This document shows, piece after piece, positions 25,552 through 35,100 of a DNA stretch of 64,000 nucleotides. Numbering within the stretch: position 1 is the first letter of the stretch; each line of letters begins with the position of its first letter. The position numbers and the translations under genes are program-made. The notes under the pieces were generated by a model. That model had not been told where the DNA came from and made no database searches. It worked only from the letters and a program-made list of their open reading frames with translations. The DNA comes from Candidatus Zixiibacteriota bacterium (GTDB lineage: Bacteria > Zixibacteria > MSB-5A5 > GN15 > FEB-12): NCBI GenBank assembly GCA_017999435.1, contig JAGNLV010000001.1, forward strand, positions 858,993 to 922,992, read 5' to 3'.

Positions 25552-25581
25552 AATGTAGGACGGGCGCGGGCGGGGAGTCAA
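25552..25581 (-). promoter_or_regulatory. promoter for rpe, likely leaderless
   Basis: -35 TTGACT (25576-25581), an 18 bp spacer and -10 TACATT (25552-25557). The rpe ATG (25546) follows the -10 box by 5 bp. Confidence 0.6.
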
Positions 25582-25624
25582 GTCTTCACATGCGCGCCCC
25601 GCGCCTCGGCCGGGGCGGTTTTGC

Positions 25625-25653
25625 TTGACCCCCGGCCCCCCCCGTCCTATGTT
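25625..25653 (+). promoter_or_regulatory. promoter for the PNPOx-like gene and lipoprotein
   Basis: -35 TTGACC (25625-25630), a 17 bp C-rich spacer and -10 TATGTT (25648-25653). It is divergent from the rpe promoter, with the two -35 boxes about 43 bp apart. It places transcription start near 25660 and rules out start codons upstream of 25660. Confidence 0.55.
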
Positions 25654-25705
25654 GCGGCGGGGTCGCCTCCGCCGGCGGCCTCTCACTCGGACAAGGATGG
25701 ATCGC

Positions 25706-26263
25706 ATGGATCAACATCGCGCCGACAGCGCCGATCTCCACCGGATGCGCCGCGCCGACCGGGCCCGCGACGAGGCCTGGATTTCCGACCTGGTCGCCCG
25801 CGCGCCCTTCTGCCACATCGCCACGGTCGCGGGTGACCAGCCGTTCATCACGCCGATGAGCTTCGCCTATGACCCCGACCGGCAGGCCCTCTATTTCCAC
25901 ACCGCCGGGGCCGGCCGCCTCCGCACCAACACCGAGCGGGGCTCGCGCGTGTGCGTGTCGTTCGCCGAGATGGGGCGGCTGCTGCCGGCCAAAACGGCCC
26001 GCGGCTTCTCCGTCGAATACCGCAGCGTCATCGCCTTCGGACGAATCTCGCTGGTGGACGACCCCGCCGCCGCCGCTCGACACATGCAGATGCTCATCGA
26101 CCGCTACTTTCCCCGCCTCCGCCCGGGCGTCGACTACCGGCCGATCCAGCCGGAGGAAATCGAGGAAATATCCGTCTACCGGATCGACATCGACGCCTGG
26201 TCGGGCAAGGAGAAGAGCGCCCCGGACGAATTCCCCGGCGCGTTTTCCTGGGAGAGCCGCTGA
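25706..26263 (+). CDS. pyridoxamine 5'-phosphate oxidase-fold protein (flavin reductase/NimA-like)
   Basis: A 185-residue split-barrel flavoprotein of the PNPOx-like type. It has FCHIATVAGDQPFITPMSFAYD, then the FHTAGAGRLRTNTERGSRVCV segment, then EYRSVIAFGRISLVDD and a closing RIDIDAWSGKEK. This matches small pyridoxamine-oxidase-related or 5-nitroimidazole-resistance-type proteins, which bind FMN or heme and are often of unknown substrate. The ATG at 25706 is preferred because AAGGA lies 8 nt before it. The ATG at 25697 overlaps that site. A lipoprotein gene follows 49 bp later. Confidence 0.85.
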   Translation: MDQHRADSADLHRMRRADRARDEAWISDLVARAPFCHIATVAGDQPFITPMSFAYDPDRQALYFHTAGAGRLRTNTERGSRVCVSFAEMGRLLPAKTARGFSVEYRSVIAFGRISLVDDPAAAARHMQMLIDRYFPRLRPGVDYRPIQPEEIEEISVYRIDIDAWSGKEKSAPDEFPGAFSWESR

Positions 26264-26312
26264 ACCGGCCGGCGCTGAAGATGCGCCGGCATCGAAATCG
26301 AGGAAGGTTGCT

Positions 26313-27200
26313 ATGAAGCATTCGTTCGCGGGCGCCGCGGCGGCCGCCGCCCTGCTCGCCCTCTCTGTCGCCGGCTGCGGCGGGAAGGAGTCAGCCGGGA
26401 CGGCCGGGGGACCGGCGCAGTTCCTTCGGACCCGCCTGGGGGCGGCGGAACCGACCGGCGAGGTACGCACCTTCACCGGCGAAACGCTCTGGGAATACAT
26501 CGACGGCGACGCCGAGATGTACCGCCAGTACCGCTTTGTCGAGATCGCCACCGCCGACTATCGCTTCCCCGAGGTTGAGTTCATTGTCGATGTCTACCGG
26601 TTCGCCGACGATGCCGGCGCCTACGGCCTCTACGCCGCGGTGCGACCGGACGAGCCGGACCTGCTGGCGATCGGGACCCAGGGATTTTGCACTGAGTCGA
26701 CCGTCACCGCCGTCAAGGGCCGGTACCTCGCCCGGCTGATCGCATTCGACGAGTCTTCGCAGACCGGCGCCATGCTCGCCGTGGCCGCGGATTCGCTCAT
26801 GCGAAGGCTGCCGGGGAGCACCGACCGCCCGGCGGCGTTCGCGCGCTTTCCCGATTCCGCCCGCGTGCCCTGCGGGGACCGCTATTACCCCGCCTCGTAC
26901 CTCGGGCAGGCGTTTCTCACCGATGTGTACGAGCAGGCGTACGCGCTCGGACCCGACACGGTCCGCCTCTTTTTTGCCGCCGATTCCAGCGGCGGGAAGT
27001 TCCTCCGGTGGCAGGAGGCGGCGGGCGCCGAGAAGGTCCAGACCGACCTTCCGTTCGACGGCGGTGCGGCCTTGATGATTCGGTCGTATGCGGACACGGC
27101 GGCCGCCGGCCTGCGGCAGTTCACGCTGGCGGGAATGCGCGCCTACGCCCCGCGCCACCGCGACTTCTTCGCCCGGTGGCTGGCCGCGCTCGGGGGCTAG
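26313..27200 (+). CDS. lipoprotein, DUF6599-like
   Basis: A 295-residue protein with a lipoprotein signal (lipobox LSVAGC at about residue 22). Conserved-looking segments are LWEYIDGDAEMYRQYRF, VEFIVDVYRFADDAGAYGLYAA and AYAPRHRDFFARWL. The first two resemble DUF6599 proteins of FCB-group bacteria, whose function is unknown. AGGAAGG lies 6 nt before the ATG. It is probably cotranscribed with the PNPOx-like gene. Its stop faces the aldo/keto reductase stop 12 bp away. Confidence 0.75.
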   Translation: MKHSFAGAAAAAALLALSVAGCGGKESAGTAGGPAQFLRTRLGAAEPTGEVRTFTGETLWEYIDGDAEMYRQYRFVEIATADYRFPEVEFIVDVYRFADDAGAYGLYAAVRPDEPDLLAIGTQGFCTESTVTAVKGRYLARLIAFDESSQTGAMLAVAADSLMRRLPGSTDRPAAFARFPDSARVPCGDRYYPASYLGQAFLTDVYEQAYALGPDTVRLFFAADSSGGKFLRWQEAAGAEKVQTDLPFDGGAALMIRSYADTAAAGLRQFTLAGMRAYAPRHRDFFARWLAALGG

Positions 27201-27212
27201 CCCGGACCCGCC

Positions 27213-28448
27213 TCAGGCGTAGATCGTTTTCAGGCGCTCGATGCGGCCCGGGATATCGACCGCGTGGGCGCAGCGCGCCGCGCACCTTTCGCACGCCCCG
27301 CAGGCGTGCAGTCCGCGCCCCGGCGCGATCTCCCCGAGCGTCGCCCGCGCCTCCTCAAAATTCGCATACTGCGCCGCGTACATGTGCGTGCGCATGAGCG
27401 CGGGGATGTCCGCCCGGTGCGGACAGCTCGGCTCGCACCGCCGGCACTGGCGGCAGAAAGCGAGACCGAGCGTGAGGCGGTTATCCGACAAAAACTTCGC
27501 CTCCTCCGCCGTATAATCGAGCCCGCGCGCCACCGAAAAATCCTCTTCCATGTGCTGGAAATTGTCGTAGCCGGGAATGGCCGATGCAATGTGCTCGTTC
27601 CGGAGCACCCACTTGAGCGAGGCCGTCGCAATCGTCCCACCGGCATAGTCCTTCAGGGTCGCCGGATTGGGCAGGCGCGCCCCCCCGGCCTGCGTCTTCA
27701 TCGCCACCACCCCGACCCCCGCGCGCGCTGCCGCCGCGATCGCGCCGAGCAGGTCGGCATCGTCCGCCAGCGAGACATTGATCACGGTGAGCACGACGTC
27801 GTAGAATCCCCCCTCCGCCGCCGCCTTGAGCACGGCGGCCATGTTCTGGTGCGTGGAGACCCCGACCGCAGGCACCTTCCCCTGCTTCTTCAACTCCGCC
27901 AGCGCCTCGAGTGCCCCCGCCTCTTTCATCTCCTCCGGCGACGACACTCCGTGGAGATAGAGAATGTCGACCGTCTCCATGCCGAGCCGTTTCAGGCTGG
28001 CTTCGCACTGCTCGACCAGTTTGCGCTTCACCGCCCCGGCGCCGTCTCCCTCGCGGCGGCCCGGCAGGATCTCTTTGGTGCTGATGACGACTTTGTCCCG
28101 TACCCCGAGTTGTCTGATGACCGCGCCCACCATCTCCTCGTTCCGGCCGTTTTGGTACCGCGCGGCGGTGTCGAAGTAACGGACCCCGAGTTCGTACGAG
28201 GCGCGCACCACCTCCGGGGAATTGTTGTTCATCACCCCCATGTTGACTATCGGCAACGTGAAACCGGTGCGGCCGAGAGTGCGATGGATGATCGATCCGG
28301 GCGCGGGAGTGGACGGTTGGGTCGCGGGCGGTTCGGCCTGGCCGAAAGACCGGCCGGGAACGAGCGTCGCCAGCCCGGCCGTGACCGCGCAGCCCAGCGA
28401 GGTCTCGATAAAACGTCGGCGGGTCAAAAACGTGTCGGGGTTGCCCAT
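27213..28448 (-). CDS. Tat-exported aldo/keto reductase with C-terminal iron-sulfur domain
   Basis: A 411-residue protein. A twin-arginine signal is visible (LTRRRFIETSLGCAVTAGLA, residues about 9-28). The aldo/keto reductase barrel follows, with DTAARYQNGRNEEMVG (catalytic Asp and Tyr), VVISTK (catalytic Lys) and DILYLHGV (catalytic His). The last 90 residues contain two ferredoxin-like clusters, CRQCRRCEPSCPH and CGACERCAARCAH, each suited to one [4Fe-4S]. The ATG at 28448 has AGGAAG upstream. Longer in-frame starts upstream would bury the Tat motif. The substrate is unknown. Confidence 0.9.
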   Translation of the reverse strand: MGNPDTFLTRRRFIETSLGCAVTAGLATLVPGRSFGQAEPPATQPSTPAPGSIIHRTLGRTGFTLPIVNMGVMNNNSPEVVRASYELGVRYFDTAARYQNGRNEEMVGAVIRQLGVRDKVVISTKEILPGRREGDGAGAVKRKLVEQCEASLKRLGMETVDILYLHGVSSPEEMKEAGALEALAELKKQGKVPAVGVSTHQNMAAVLKAAAEGGFYDVVLTVINVSLADDADLLGAIAAAARAGVGVVAMKTQAGGARLPNPATLKDYAGGTIATASLKWVLRNEHIASAIPGYDNFQHMEEDFSVARGLDYTAEEAKFLSDNRLTLGLAFCRQCRRCEPSCPHRADIPALMRTHMYAAQYANFEEARATLGEIAPGRGLHACGACERCAARCAHAVDIPGRIERLKTIYA

Positions 28449-28632
28449 GGCTGTTCTTCCTGTCTCGGAGGATTTTCCTCTCGGAGTTTCGCTCTTGCTG
28501 CCGCTTGTCATTCGTCGGTCCGCGGACCGCCGCCAGGCCGGGGACGCCTGCGCCGCCGGACGCTTCCGCGCGGGCCCGGGCCTCCCGGCCGCCGCGCAGC
28601 CGTGTCCGGCAAAGGCGGGAAGGAACAGGTCC

Positions 28633-28662
28633 AAGGTACGGTGCGCTCCCGCGTTTTGTCAA
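28633..28662 (-). promoter_or_regulatory. possible promoter for the aldo/keto reductase gene
   Basis: Perfect -35 TTGACA (28657-28662) but a weak -10 TACCTT (28633-28638) after 18 bp. The leader would be about 175 nt long. No conserved structure recognised in it. Confidence 0.4.
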
Positions 28663-28736
28663 CGTTCGGCTCCCCTCCGGAGGGGCGGAATCGTCTCCGG
28701 CGGCGCCCAAAAATCGAACTCCCGCACTATAATTGA

Positions 28737-28764
28737 TTGCCGAATTCGCCGGACCGCGTATATT
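28737..28764 (+). promoter_or_regulatory. promoter for the secreted deiminase gene
   Basis: -35 TTGCCG (28737-28742), a 16 bp spacer and -10 TATATT (28759-28764). Leader of about 55 nt ending with GGAGGA. Confidence 0.6.
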
Positions 28765-28824
28765 GGTGGTGTCATACCGTGTCCGCCGCAACCGTCGCGC
28801 GTCAACGCTGATTGGAGGACCCGC

Positions 28825-30672
28825 ATGTCTCGCCGACTGCTCTTTGCCCTCGCCGCACTCCTGCTGCTTGGGATCGCCGCTTCCGCCGCCGGGCGGGAAG
28901 ATGAGTCGCTCCCCATCGGTCTCACCGAAGAAGAAAAGGGCCGCCTCGATGACATCGGCAAGGCCCACCGGTCGACTTACCCGCCGACCGGTTCGCTCCG
29001 CAACCCGGCCGAATGGGAACGCTCCGTCGGCGTCATCATCCGCTGGCCCCTCGGGATCTCCTACGCGCTTGTCGCCGAGATGTCGGAGGAGCTGATGGTC
29101 ACCACGATCGTCAGCAGCACCACCGTCGAGGCCCAGGCCCGCGCCGCCTACCAGGCGAACGGGGTCAACATGGCCAACGTCAACTTCCTCATCGCCGCCA
29201 CCAATTCCATCTGGACGCGCGACTACGGCCCCTGGTTCATATTCTCCGGCGATCGAATCGGCATCGTCGACCACATCTACAACCGCCCGCGGCCGCTCGA
29301 CGACGTCATCCCGCAGGCGATCGGCTCCGCCTGGGGGATTCCCGTCTACGGCATGGACCTGATCCATACGGGCGGCAACCACATGTCCGACGGATTGGGG
29401 AGGTCAATGTCGACCCGGCTCGTGTACGATGAAAACCCGAGCCTCACCTCGGCCCAGGTCGATTCGATCATGCTGGCGTACCTCGGGAACCAGTACACCG
29501 TTCTGGGTTACGTGGAGTCAAGCGGCATCCACCACATCGACTGCTGGGCGAAATTCCTCGATCCGGCGACCATCATCGTCAAGGATGTCCCTCCCAGCGA
29601 TCCCAGCTATTCCCTCCTGAATGCCCGCGCCGCCTACCTCTCGCAGCAGATGTCGGCCTGGGGACGGCCCTATGAGATCATCCGCGTCTACTGCCCGGCC
29701 GGGACCGCCTACACCAACTCGATCATTCTGAACGGCAAAGTGCTGGTGCCCATTTTCGGCAGCCCCTCCGACGCCGTCGCCATCCAGACGTACCAGGACG
29801 CCATGCCGGGCTACGAGATCCTCGGCTTCACCGGTTCCTGGCTGGATGACGACGCCATCCACTGCCGCGCCATGGGGGTCCCCGACCGCCAGATGCTGTT
29901 CATCGACCACGATCCTCTCCACGGCCGCGTCCGGTCGGGCGGAAACGGACAGACAGTCAGCGCCTTCATCGACGACTACTCCCGCGCCGGGTTGATCGCG
30001 GAGTCGCTCCTGGTCCGGTATCGGGTCGACGGCGGCGTGTGGAGCGACGCCCCGCTGGCGCCCGCCGGCAGTTTCTACGACGGCCTGATCCCGGCGCAGC
30101 CGGGCGGCAGCGCGGTCGAATACTTCATTCTCGCCGCCGACAACTCCGGCCGGGTCGAGCAGCACCCCTTCATCGGCGCCCCGGGCGCTCATGCCTACAG
30201 CGTGAACTTCCCCCCCGCTATCATCTCGCCCGATTCGTTTCTCTGCAGGGTCGGCGATCGATTCGCGTATTCGCCGGGGCTCTCCGACAGCGACGATACG
30301 GCCCATGCGGTGTGGTTTGAGGGATACCCGGCCTGGCTGCAGCCGGCCGGCGATTCGCTCGCGGGGACTCCCGCCGAGCGCGATACGGCGACGTTCTCGG
30401 TCTTCGCCGCGGATCCGTTCGACACAACCGGCGCCGACGTTTTCGTCCGGACCTACATCTGTGGCGACGTCGACGACAACGGCGCGGGACCGAATGTCGC
30501 CGACCTGACTTATCTGGTCACGTTTCTGTTCCGCGGCGGGCCCGAACCGCCCGTGCTGCCGGCGGCGAACCTGAACGGCAGCACCGGCCCCGGCAACAAC
30601 ATCGAGGTGTCCGACCTGACCCTGCTGATCGCCTACCTGTTCCGAGGCGGCCCGGCCCCGACCTGCGGGTGA
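28825..30672 (+). CDS. secreted peptidylarginine-deiminase-like enzyme with dockerin-like tail
   Basis: A 615-residue exported protein with a Sec signal (about residues 1-22) and a guanidino-modifying deiminase domain (about 60-370). The family residues are visible: WTRDYGPW (Asp133), the NRPRP substrate loop (Arg154, Arg156), HHIDCW (His237, Asp239), YTNSI (Asn298) and IHCR (Cys347). Order and spacing closely match Porphyromonas PPAD (Asp130, His236, Asn297, Cys351). This suggests citrullination of peptide arginine or agmatine-type deimination outside the cell. An Ig-like region follows, then two dockerin-like repeats (VADLTYLVTFLFRGG and VSDLTLLIAYLFRGG). GGAGGA lies 5 nt before the ATG. 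Confidence 0.88.
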   Translation: MSRRLLFALAALLLLGIAASAAGREDESLPIGLTEEEKGRLDDIGKAHRSTYPPTGSLRNPAEWERSVGVIIRWPLGISYALVAEMSEELMVTTIVSSTTVEAQARAAYQANGVNMANVNFLIAATNSIWTRDYGPWFIFSGDRIGIVDHIYNRPRPLDDVIPQAIGSAWGIPVYGMDLIHTGGNHMSDGLGRSMSTRLVYDENPSLTSAQVDSIMLAYLGNQYTVLGYVESSGIHHIDCWAKFLDPATIIVKDVPPSDPSYSLLNARAAYLSQQMSAWGRPYEIIRVYCPAGTAYTNSIILNGKVLVPIFGSPSDAVAIQTYQDAMPGYEILGFTGSWLDDDAIHCRAMGVPDRQMLFIDHDPLHGRVRSGGNGQTVSAFIDDYSRAGLIAESLLVRYRVDGGVWSDAPLAPAGSFYDGLIPAQPGGSAVEYFILAADNSGRVEQHPFIGAPGAHAYSVNFPPAIISPDSFLCRVGDRFAYSPGLSDSDDTAHAVWFEGYPAWLQPAGDSLAGTPAERDTATFSVFAADPFDTTGADVFVRTYICGDVDDNGAGPNVADLTYLVTFLFRGGPEPPVLPAANLNGSTGPGNNIEVSDLTLLIAYLFRGGPAPTCG

Positions 30673-30730
30673 ACAACCCGCGGATCCCTGCCCGGATCGA
30701 ACACCCGGCAGCGTGCCCCCCGCCGCGGCC

Positions 30731-31726
30731 TCAGTGCGCCGCCTCCGGATGCTCCCCGGAGCCGGCCTGCGGCACCAGACCCTGCGGCTCCAGCACTTCC
30801 ACGCGGTCGAGCCAGCTGCCGATCCAGGCCCGAAGTTCGTCGGAGATAACCGTGCACATTTCCAGCGTCAGCGAACCGTCGGCGTTGCGCGTCATCTGCT
30901 GGCTATAGTGCCACACGCGCTCGGCGACCACGTCGGCGATCTCCGGCTTGAACTTCAGCACCACCCGCTCCGGCCGGTACTCGGGTCCGCCGTAGATGCC
31001 GAATCGCCCCTCGCGCAGTTTGTCCAGGCTGAACCCGGCCTGGCGCGTGAACCTCTCCCCCGTGTATTCGACCGAGCGAATCCGCTGCACCGGCAGGAAG
31101 ATGTAGTTGTCGTGGGCCGGCACGTACACCACCGCGTACATCGCCCCCTTGTGGTAGAGCATCAGATACGGTTCGGCCTCGAATTCGGAGGGTTTCTCCC
31201 GCGTCGCCGCCTTGTAGACAAATCGGCAGGTGCGCGATTCGGCGCAGGCCTTGACGAGCGTGTCGATCTTCTCGGAGTGCTCGCTGTAGTCGACATAACC
31301 CATGAACGTCGCCCCGAACATGTCGTGCGCCAGATCCCCGCTCTGGAGGGACTGAAAGACTCCCGGCCCGGCCAATTGCCGCGCCTTGTCCAGGAGCGAG
31401 CGGACATCCTCTTCCAGCTGTGTCCCCCGCGCTGCGAGAGCCAGTTGCTCCAGGAAAAACGACGCCAGCAGTTCCTGACTGCCGATCGTCTGCGGAACAA
31501 AACGCAGAAAGTGCTTGTCGACACACCAGATCTGCTCGCGGCCCCGCCCCTTTTCGTTGTACAGCGGAACCCCCGCCCCCGAAATATCAACGAGGTCGCG
31601 CTGCAGCGTCCGCTTCGGGACCTGGCGCTCAAACAGCTCGTAGAGTTCTCTGACGGTGACGTGCCCTTGCTGGTAAAGCCTTTGAAGAATGCGGATGACC
31701 CGGTCGATCTGCTTGTACTCAGGCAT
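30731..31726 (-). CDS. WYL-domain transcriptional regulator
   Basis: A 331-residue regulator. Residues about 5-60 form a winged helix-turn-helix of the HTH_11 type (HVTVRELYELFERQVPKRTL). The middle is the WYL domain (PYLMLYHKGAMYAVVY, with FLPVQRIRSVEYTGERF), and a WCX-type C-terminal extension contains RPERVVLKFKPEIADVVAERVWHYSQQ. WYL proteins act as ligand- or nucleic-acid-responsive regulators. A GGAGGG site precedes the ATG. It converges on the deiminase gene and is not clearly linked to a target. Confidence 0.92.
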   Translation of the reverse strand: MPEYKQIDRVIRILQRLYQQGHVTVRELYELFERQVPKRTLQRDLVDISGAGVPLYNEKGRGREQIWCVDKHFLRFVPQTIGSQELLASFFLEQLALAARGTQLEEDVRSLLDKARQLAGPGVFQSLQSGDLAHDMFGATFMGYVDYSEHSEKIDTLVKACAESRTCRFVYKAATREKPSEFEAEPYLMLYHKGAMYAVVYVPAHDNYIFLPVQRIRSVEYTGERFTRQAGFSLDKLREGRFGIYGGPEYRPERVVLKFKPEIADVVAERVWHYSQQMTRNADGSLTLEMCTVISDELRAWIGSWLDRVEVLEPQGLVPQAGSGEHPEAAH

Positions 31727-31779
31727 CTAAACCCTCCATTAGCGAGCTCTCGTGCTCATGTTTTCCCGAAATTAAACAG

Positions 31780-31808
31780 AGTATGAGTCACCGAATGACG
31801 CATGGCAA
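31780..31808 (-). promoter_or_regulatory. possible promoter for the WYL regulator
   Basis: -35 TTGCCA (31803-31808), a 17 bp spacer and -10 CATACT (31780-31785). Confidence 0.4.
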
Positions 31809-32103
31809 CACTAATTATGGGTAGACGTCGTGCGGGCCGCAGTTCGCACCCCGTGATCGGGGGTCATCGCGGGGGTGCGGTGCGGCAAGCGGGGGTCTGA
31901 GCGGTCGAGGCGCTGATCGGGGAGGCAGCGACCGACCGCGAATTGCGAAAGTGGCTGCATTCCGCCATTTTCGGCGGCTCCGGACGGCGCCAATGAAACC
32001 GGCATCGAGCGCCGGACTATCCCTGCCCGCGCCGCCCCGGATTATTCGAGTTCGTGTCTTACCGGAATGGGGATACGAGGAGCGTGCTCTCTTCGGGGTC
32101 CCT
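31809..32103. other. intergenic region without visible gene
   Basis: About 300 bp between the WYL promoter and the beta-helix gene terminator. It holds several GATCGGGG-like words (around 31855, 31915) but no convincing repeat array, RNA gene or coding region. Confidence 0.35.
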
Positions 32104-32126
32104 CGGCCCTGGTCCTATCAGGGCCG
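32104..32126 (-). terminator. hairpin downstream of the beta-helix protein gene
   Basis: CGGCCCTG (32104-32111) pairs perfectly with CAGGGCCG (32119-32126) around a 7 nt loop, 10 bp past the stop. There is no T-run on the minus strand, so termination strength is uncertain. Confidence 0.45.
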
Positions 32127-32135
32127 GCCAACGAG

Positions 32136-35100
32136 CTATGGCATGACCACGATCTTGCCGTTGTACGCGCCCCCCTTGGCGAACCACGAATACACGCCGA
32201 TCGCCACGAGATTGCCCGAGGCGTTGCGGCCGTCCCAGGTCCACCGGCCGGAGACGCCGTCTTCGATCAGCACGGTCTCGCCCGATATGCTCTGGATCAA
32301 GAGATCGATCGGCTCATCGGGGAGCGTGATCGTGACAACCTCTCCCTGCTGGAAGTGCACCGGGTTGGGGTACGCGACCACCTCGAATCCAACCTGGAAG
32401 GCCGCCGGCGCGCTGTAGGCTTCGTTGTCGGCGCGCACCCGCCAGTAGTAGGTCTCCCCGACCTCAAGATCATCCGCCACCTGCCACTCGGTCACCCCCG
32501 AAGGATCTTCGGCCACCGGATCCGAGGCGGAGACGATGCCGGTGAAGGTCTCGTCGGACGCCACTTGAAAGAAATACGCAGGCGTGCCGGCGAGCGCGGC
32601 GTTACGGGCCTTCAGGACCGGGCGAGTGGTGTAGACGGTCGCGCCGCTTCCCGGACTGACCGGTTCGGGGACTTCGTCCTCGCCGCCCGTGTAGAGGCTG
32701 TAGTAGAAGAACGAGGTCGCCTCGGTCGGCGCCGTCGCGCCGATGCCGTCGCTCGCGCGGACCCGCCACCAGTACGTCGATCCGTCGACCGGGGTCAGAT
32801 CGAGCACGACGGCGGTCTGCTGCGGCGTCTCCGGGACGCCGAGGTGCTCTTCGACGAGCTCACTCAAACCGGCATCGGCGTAGAGGAAAAAATCATATGT
32901 CACGTCGTCGCCGTCCGGGTCGATCGCGTTGTCGACCCGCAGGACGATGGGCGCCGACACGAGTGTGTCGCCGGCGCTCGGCGAGGCGTGGACGGGGAGC
33001 GTGGGGAGATTGTTCTCCCCACTGCTCATATCGATGCTGAACGAGGCGGTGCTCATCCACGGCGAATACTCCTCGCCGTCGTAACTCCGGGCCCGCCACG
33101 TGTAGGCCGCTCCGTCCTGGAGCGCCACCGGGACCGTCCACCGCGTGGTCGCCGCTCCCTCCGCCACCCCGCCGACCCCGGCCACCAGGCTGGGTACGGC
33201 GTCGTACACCTCGAAATCATAGGTGAGCACGTCGCCGTCCCGGTCATCGCTGTTGAGCACGCCCAGCACGGGCGTGGTCGTCCGCAGCACCGACCCCTGG
33301 GTGGGTGTGTGGAGGACGGGCGCCGCCGGCGGCGTGTTGTCCGTGCCGGTGTCGTCGTCGATGATCGTCCCGACCGCGGTCGCGCCCGTGATCGCCCCCT
33401 GCGAGGAATTGGAGATCACGAACGTCATGGCCTCATTGCTCTCCGCGATCGCGTCGTTCACGGTGGCGACCGAGATGGTGTCCGCCGTCTGGCCGGCGAG
33501 GATGGTGCCGACCCCGGACGCCGCGGTGAAATCGCCGGGCGCCTGCGCCGACCCGTTCTGCGTGGCAAAATTGTAGGTCACGTTCTGCGCCGCCGCTCCG
33601 CTGGCCCGCACGATGAACATGAGGCTCGTCCCCTCCGGCTGCGAGCTGCCCTCGACCCACAGGCTGATCTCCTCCGATCCCCAGGCCCCGTCGCCCGCCG
33701 TGTTGGGCAGCGCCAGCGTATCCTGGAACTGGCCCCACTCGCGCTCATTGACATTGGGATCGGTCAGCGTCGTGCGCCGCCAGGTGATGTCGCCGCCCTT
33801 GGCCACCCGCAGGCGGTAGTCGTTGTAGGTCGACTCGGCCGCCAGGGAAGCTCCGGACCAGCGGCGGTAGAGGTACGGCACCGTGTCGCGCACCAGACCG
33901 TTCGTGCCGGTGGTCTTGGCCACCACCGCCGCCGACAGGTTGGTGGAATCGGCATAGGCCTGGCGCGGCCACAGATGAACGGTGGCGCCCGAAACCGGCA
34001 GACCGTTGGTCCCTTTGACCGCCAATTCCACGCTCCGCATGACGTACGCGGAACCGGTGTTGCCGCCGCGAACGACGTTGTTGACGGCCGCGTTGATGAA
34101 CACGGGGTCGATCACCCGGTTGTTGTCTGACGGTCCGTTATAGTACCCGACAGTCACGGCTCCCGAGAAGTTGTATCCGTCGGTCATGTGCGGCAGCGCC
34201 CACTCGATCGTGTCCTGGTAGGAGGTCCACTCCTGGCAGCCGCCGTTGAGCTCGCCGAACATGAGCGGGTGCACGTTGCTCACCAGACGGTTGTGGTAGC
34301 TCCGGCACCCGTTACCGAACGGTTTGGAGGGATCCTGCACCTGCTCGATCATGAGCGCCCCGACATGTGTCGGTGTCGCGCCGGAACTCCCGCTCCAGAT
34401 CGTCTTGATCGTGTTATTGTAGATTTCGTTGTACGACCCGAGGGCCGAACCCTCTTCGCCGATCTCCGTATACCAGATTCCGTGCGCTTCTTCGGATATC
34501 TGTTGGGTCGCCGGGTCGTCATCGGCGTACACTTCGATGTAGTTGTGGTGGACGCGCAGGTAGAAACATCCCCACCGAATGCGGATACCGCGCGCCGCCG
34601 GATTCTCCGTGGTTTGCCCGCTGGAGATGCGGATGTCGTTGTAGGCAATCTCGATCGGGGCCGCGGCCGTGCCGACCGAGTAATCGAAGTACATGCCACG
34701 CCCGCCGTAGTGGTTGCTGCCGGAGCGAACGGTGTTGTACCGGAAACGGCTGCCAGCTTCAAGATTGCCGCCGCCGATACCGTGCGCGTTCGCCCAGCTC
34801 GTGCTGGGTCTTTCATTGTGCGCATCAATCGTGACGTTGTTGTACTCGAACCACGCGACGTCCATCACCAGAAGGCCGGTATGGCAGGCGCTGTCGACCA
34901 CGACGTTGTGCACGTAGAAGTTGTACTGCTCCGGCTGGACGAACGGCTTGCAGTCGAGCTTCATGACCGCCGCATCGTTCCACATGCGGTTGTCGAACGA
35001 CTGGACGTAGCTGGTGAAGTTGCCGCCGTCAATCTCGATCTCCGTCTTGACCCCCTCCGCCCAGGAGTCGAACGGCGCATCGCCGTAGGCGCCGTCAAAC

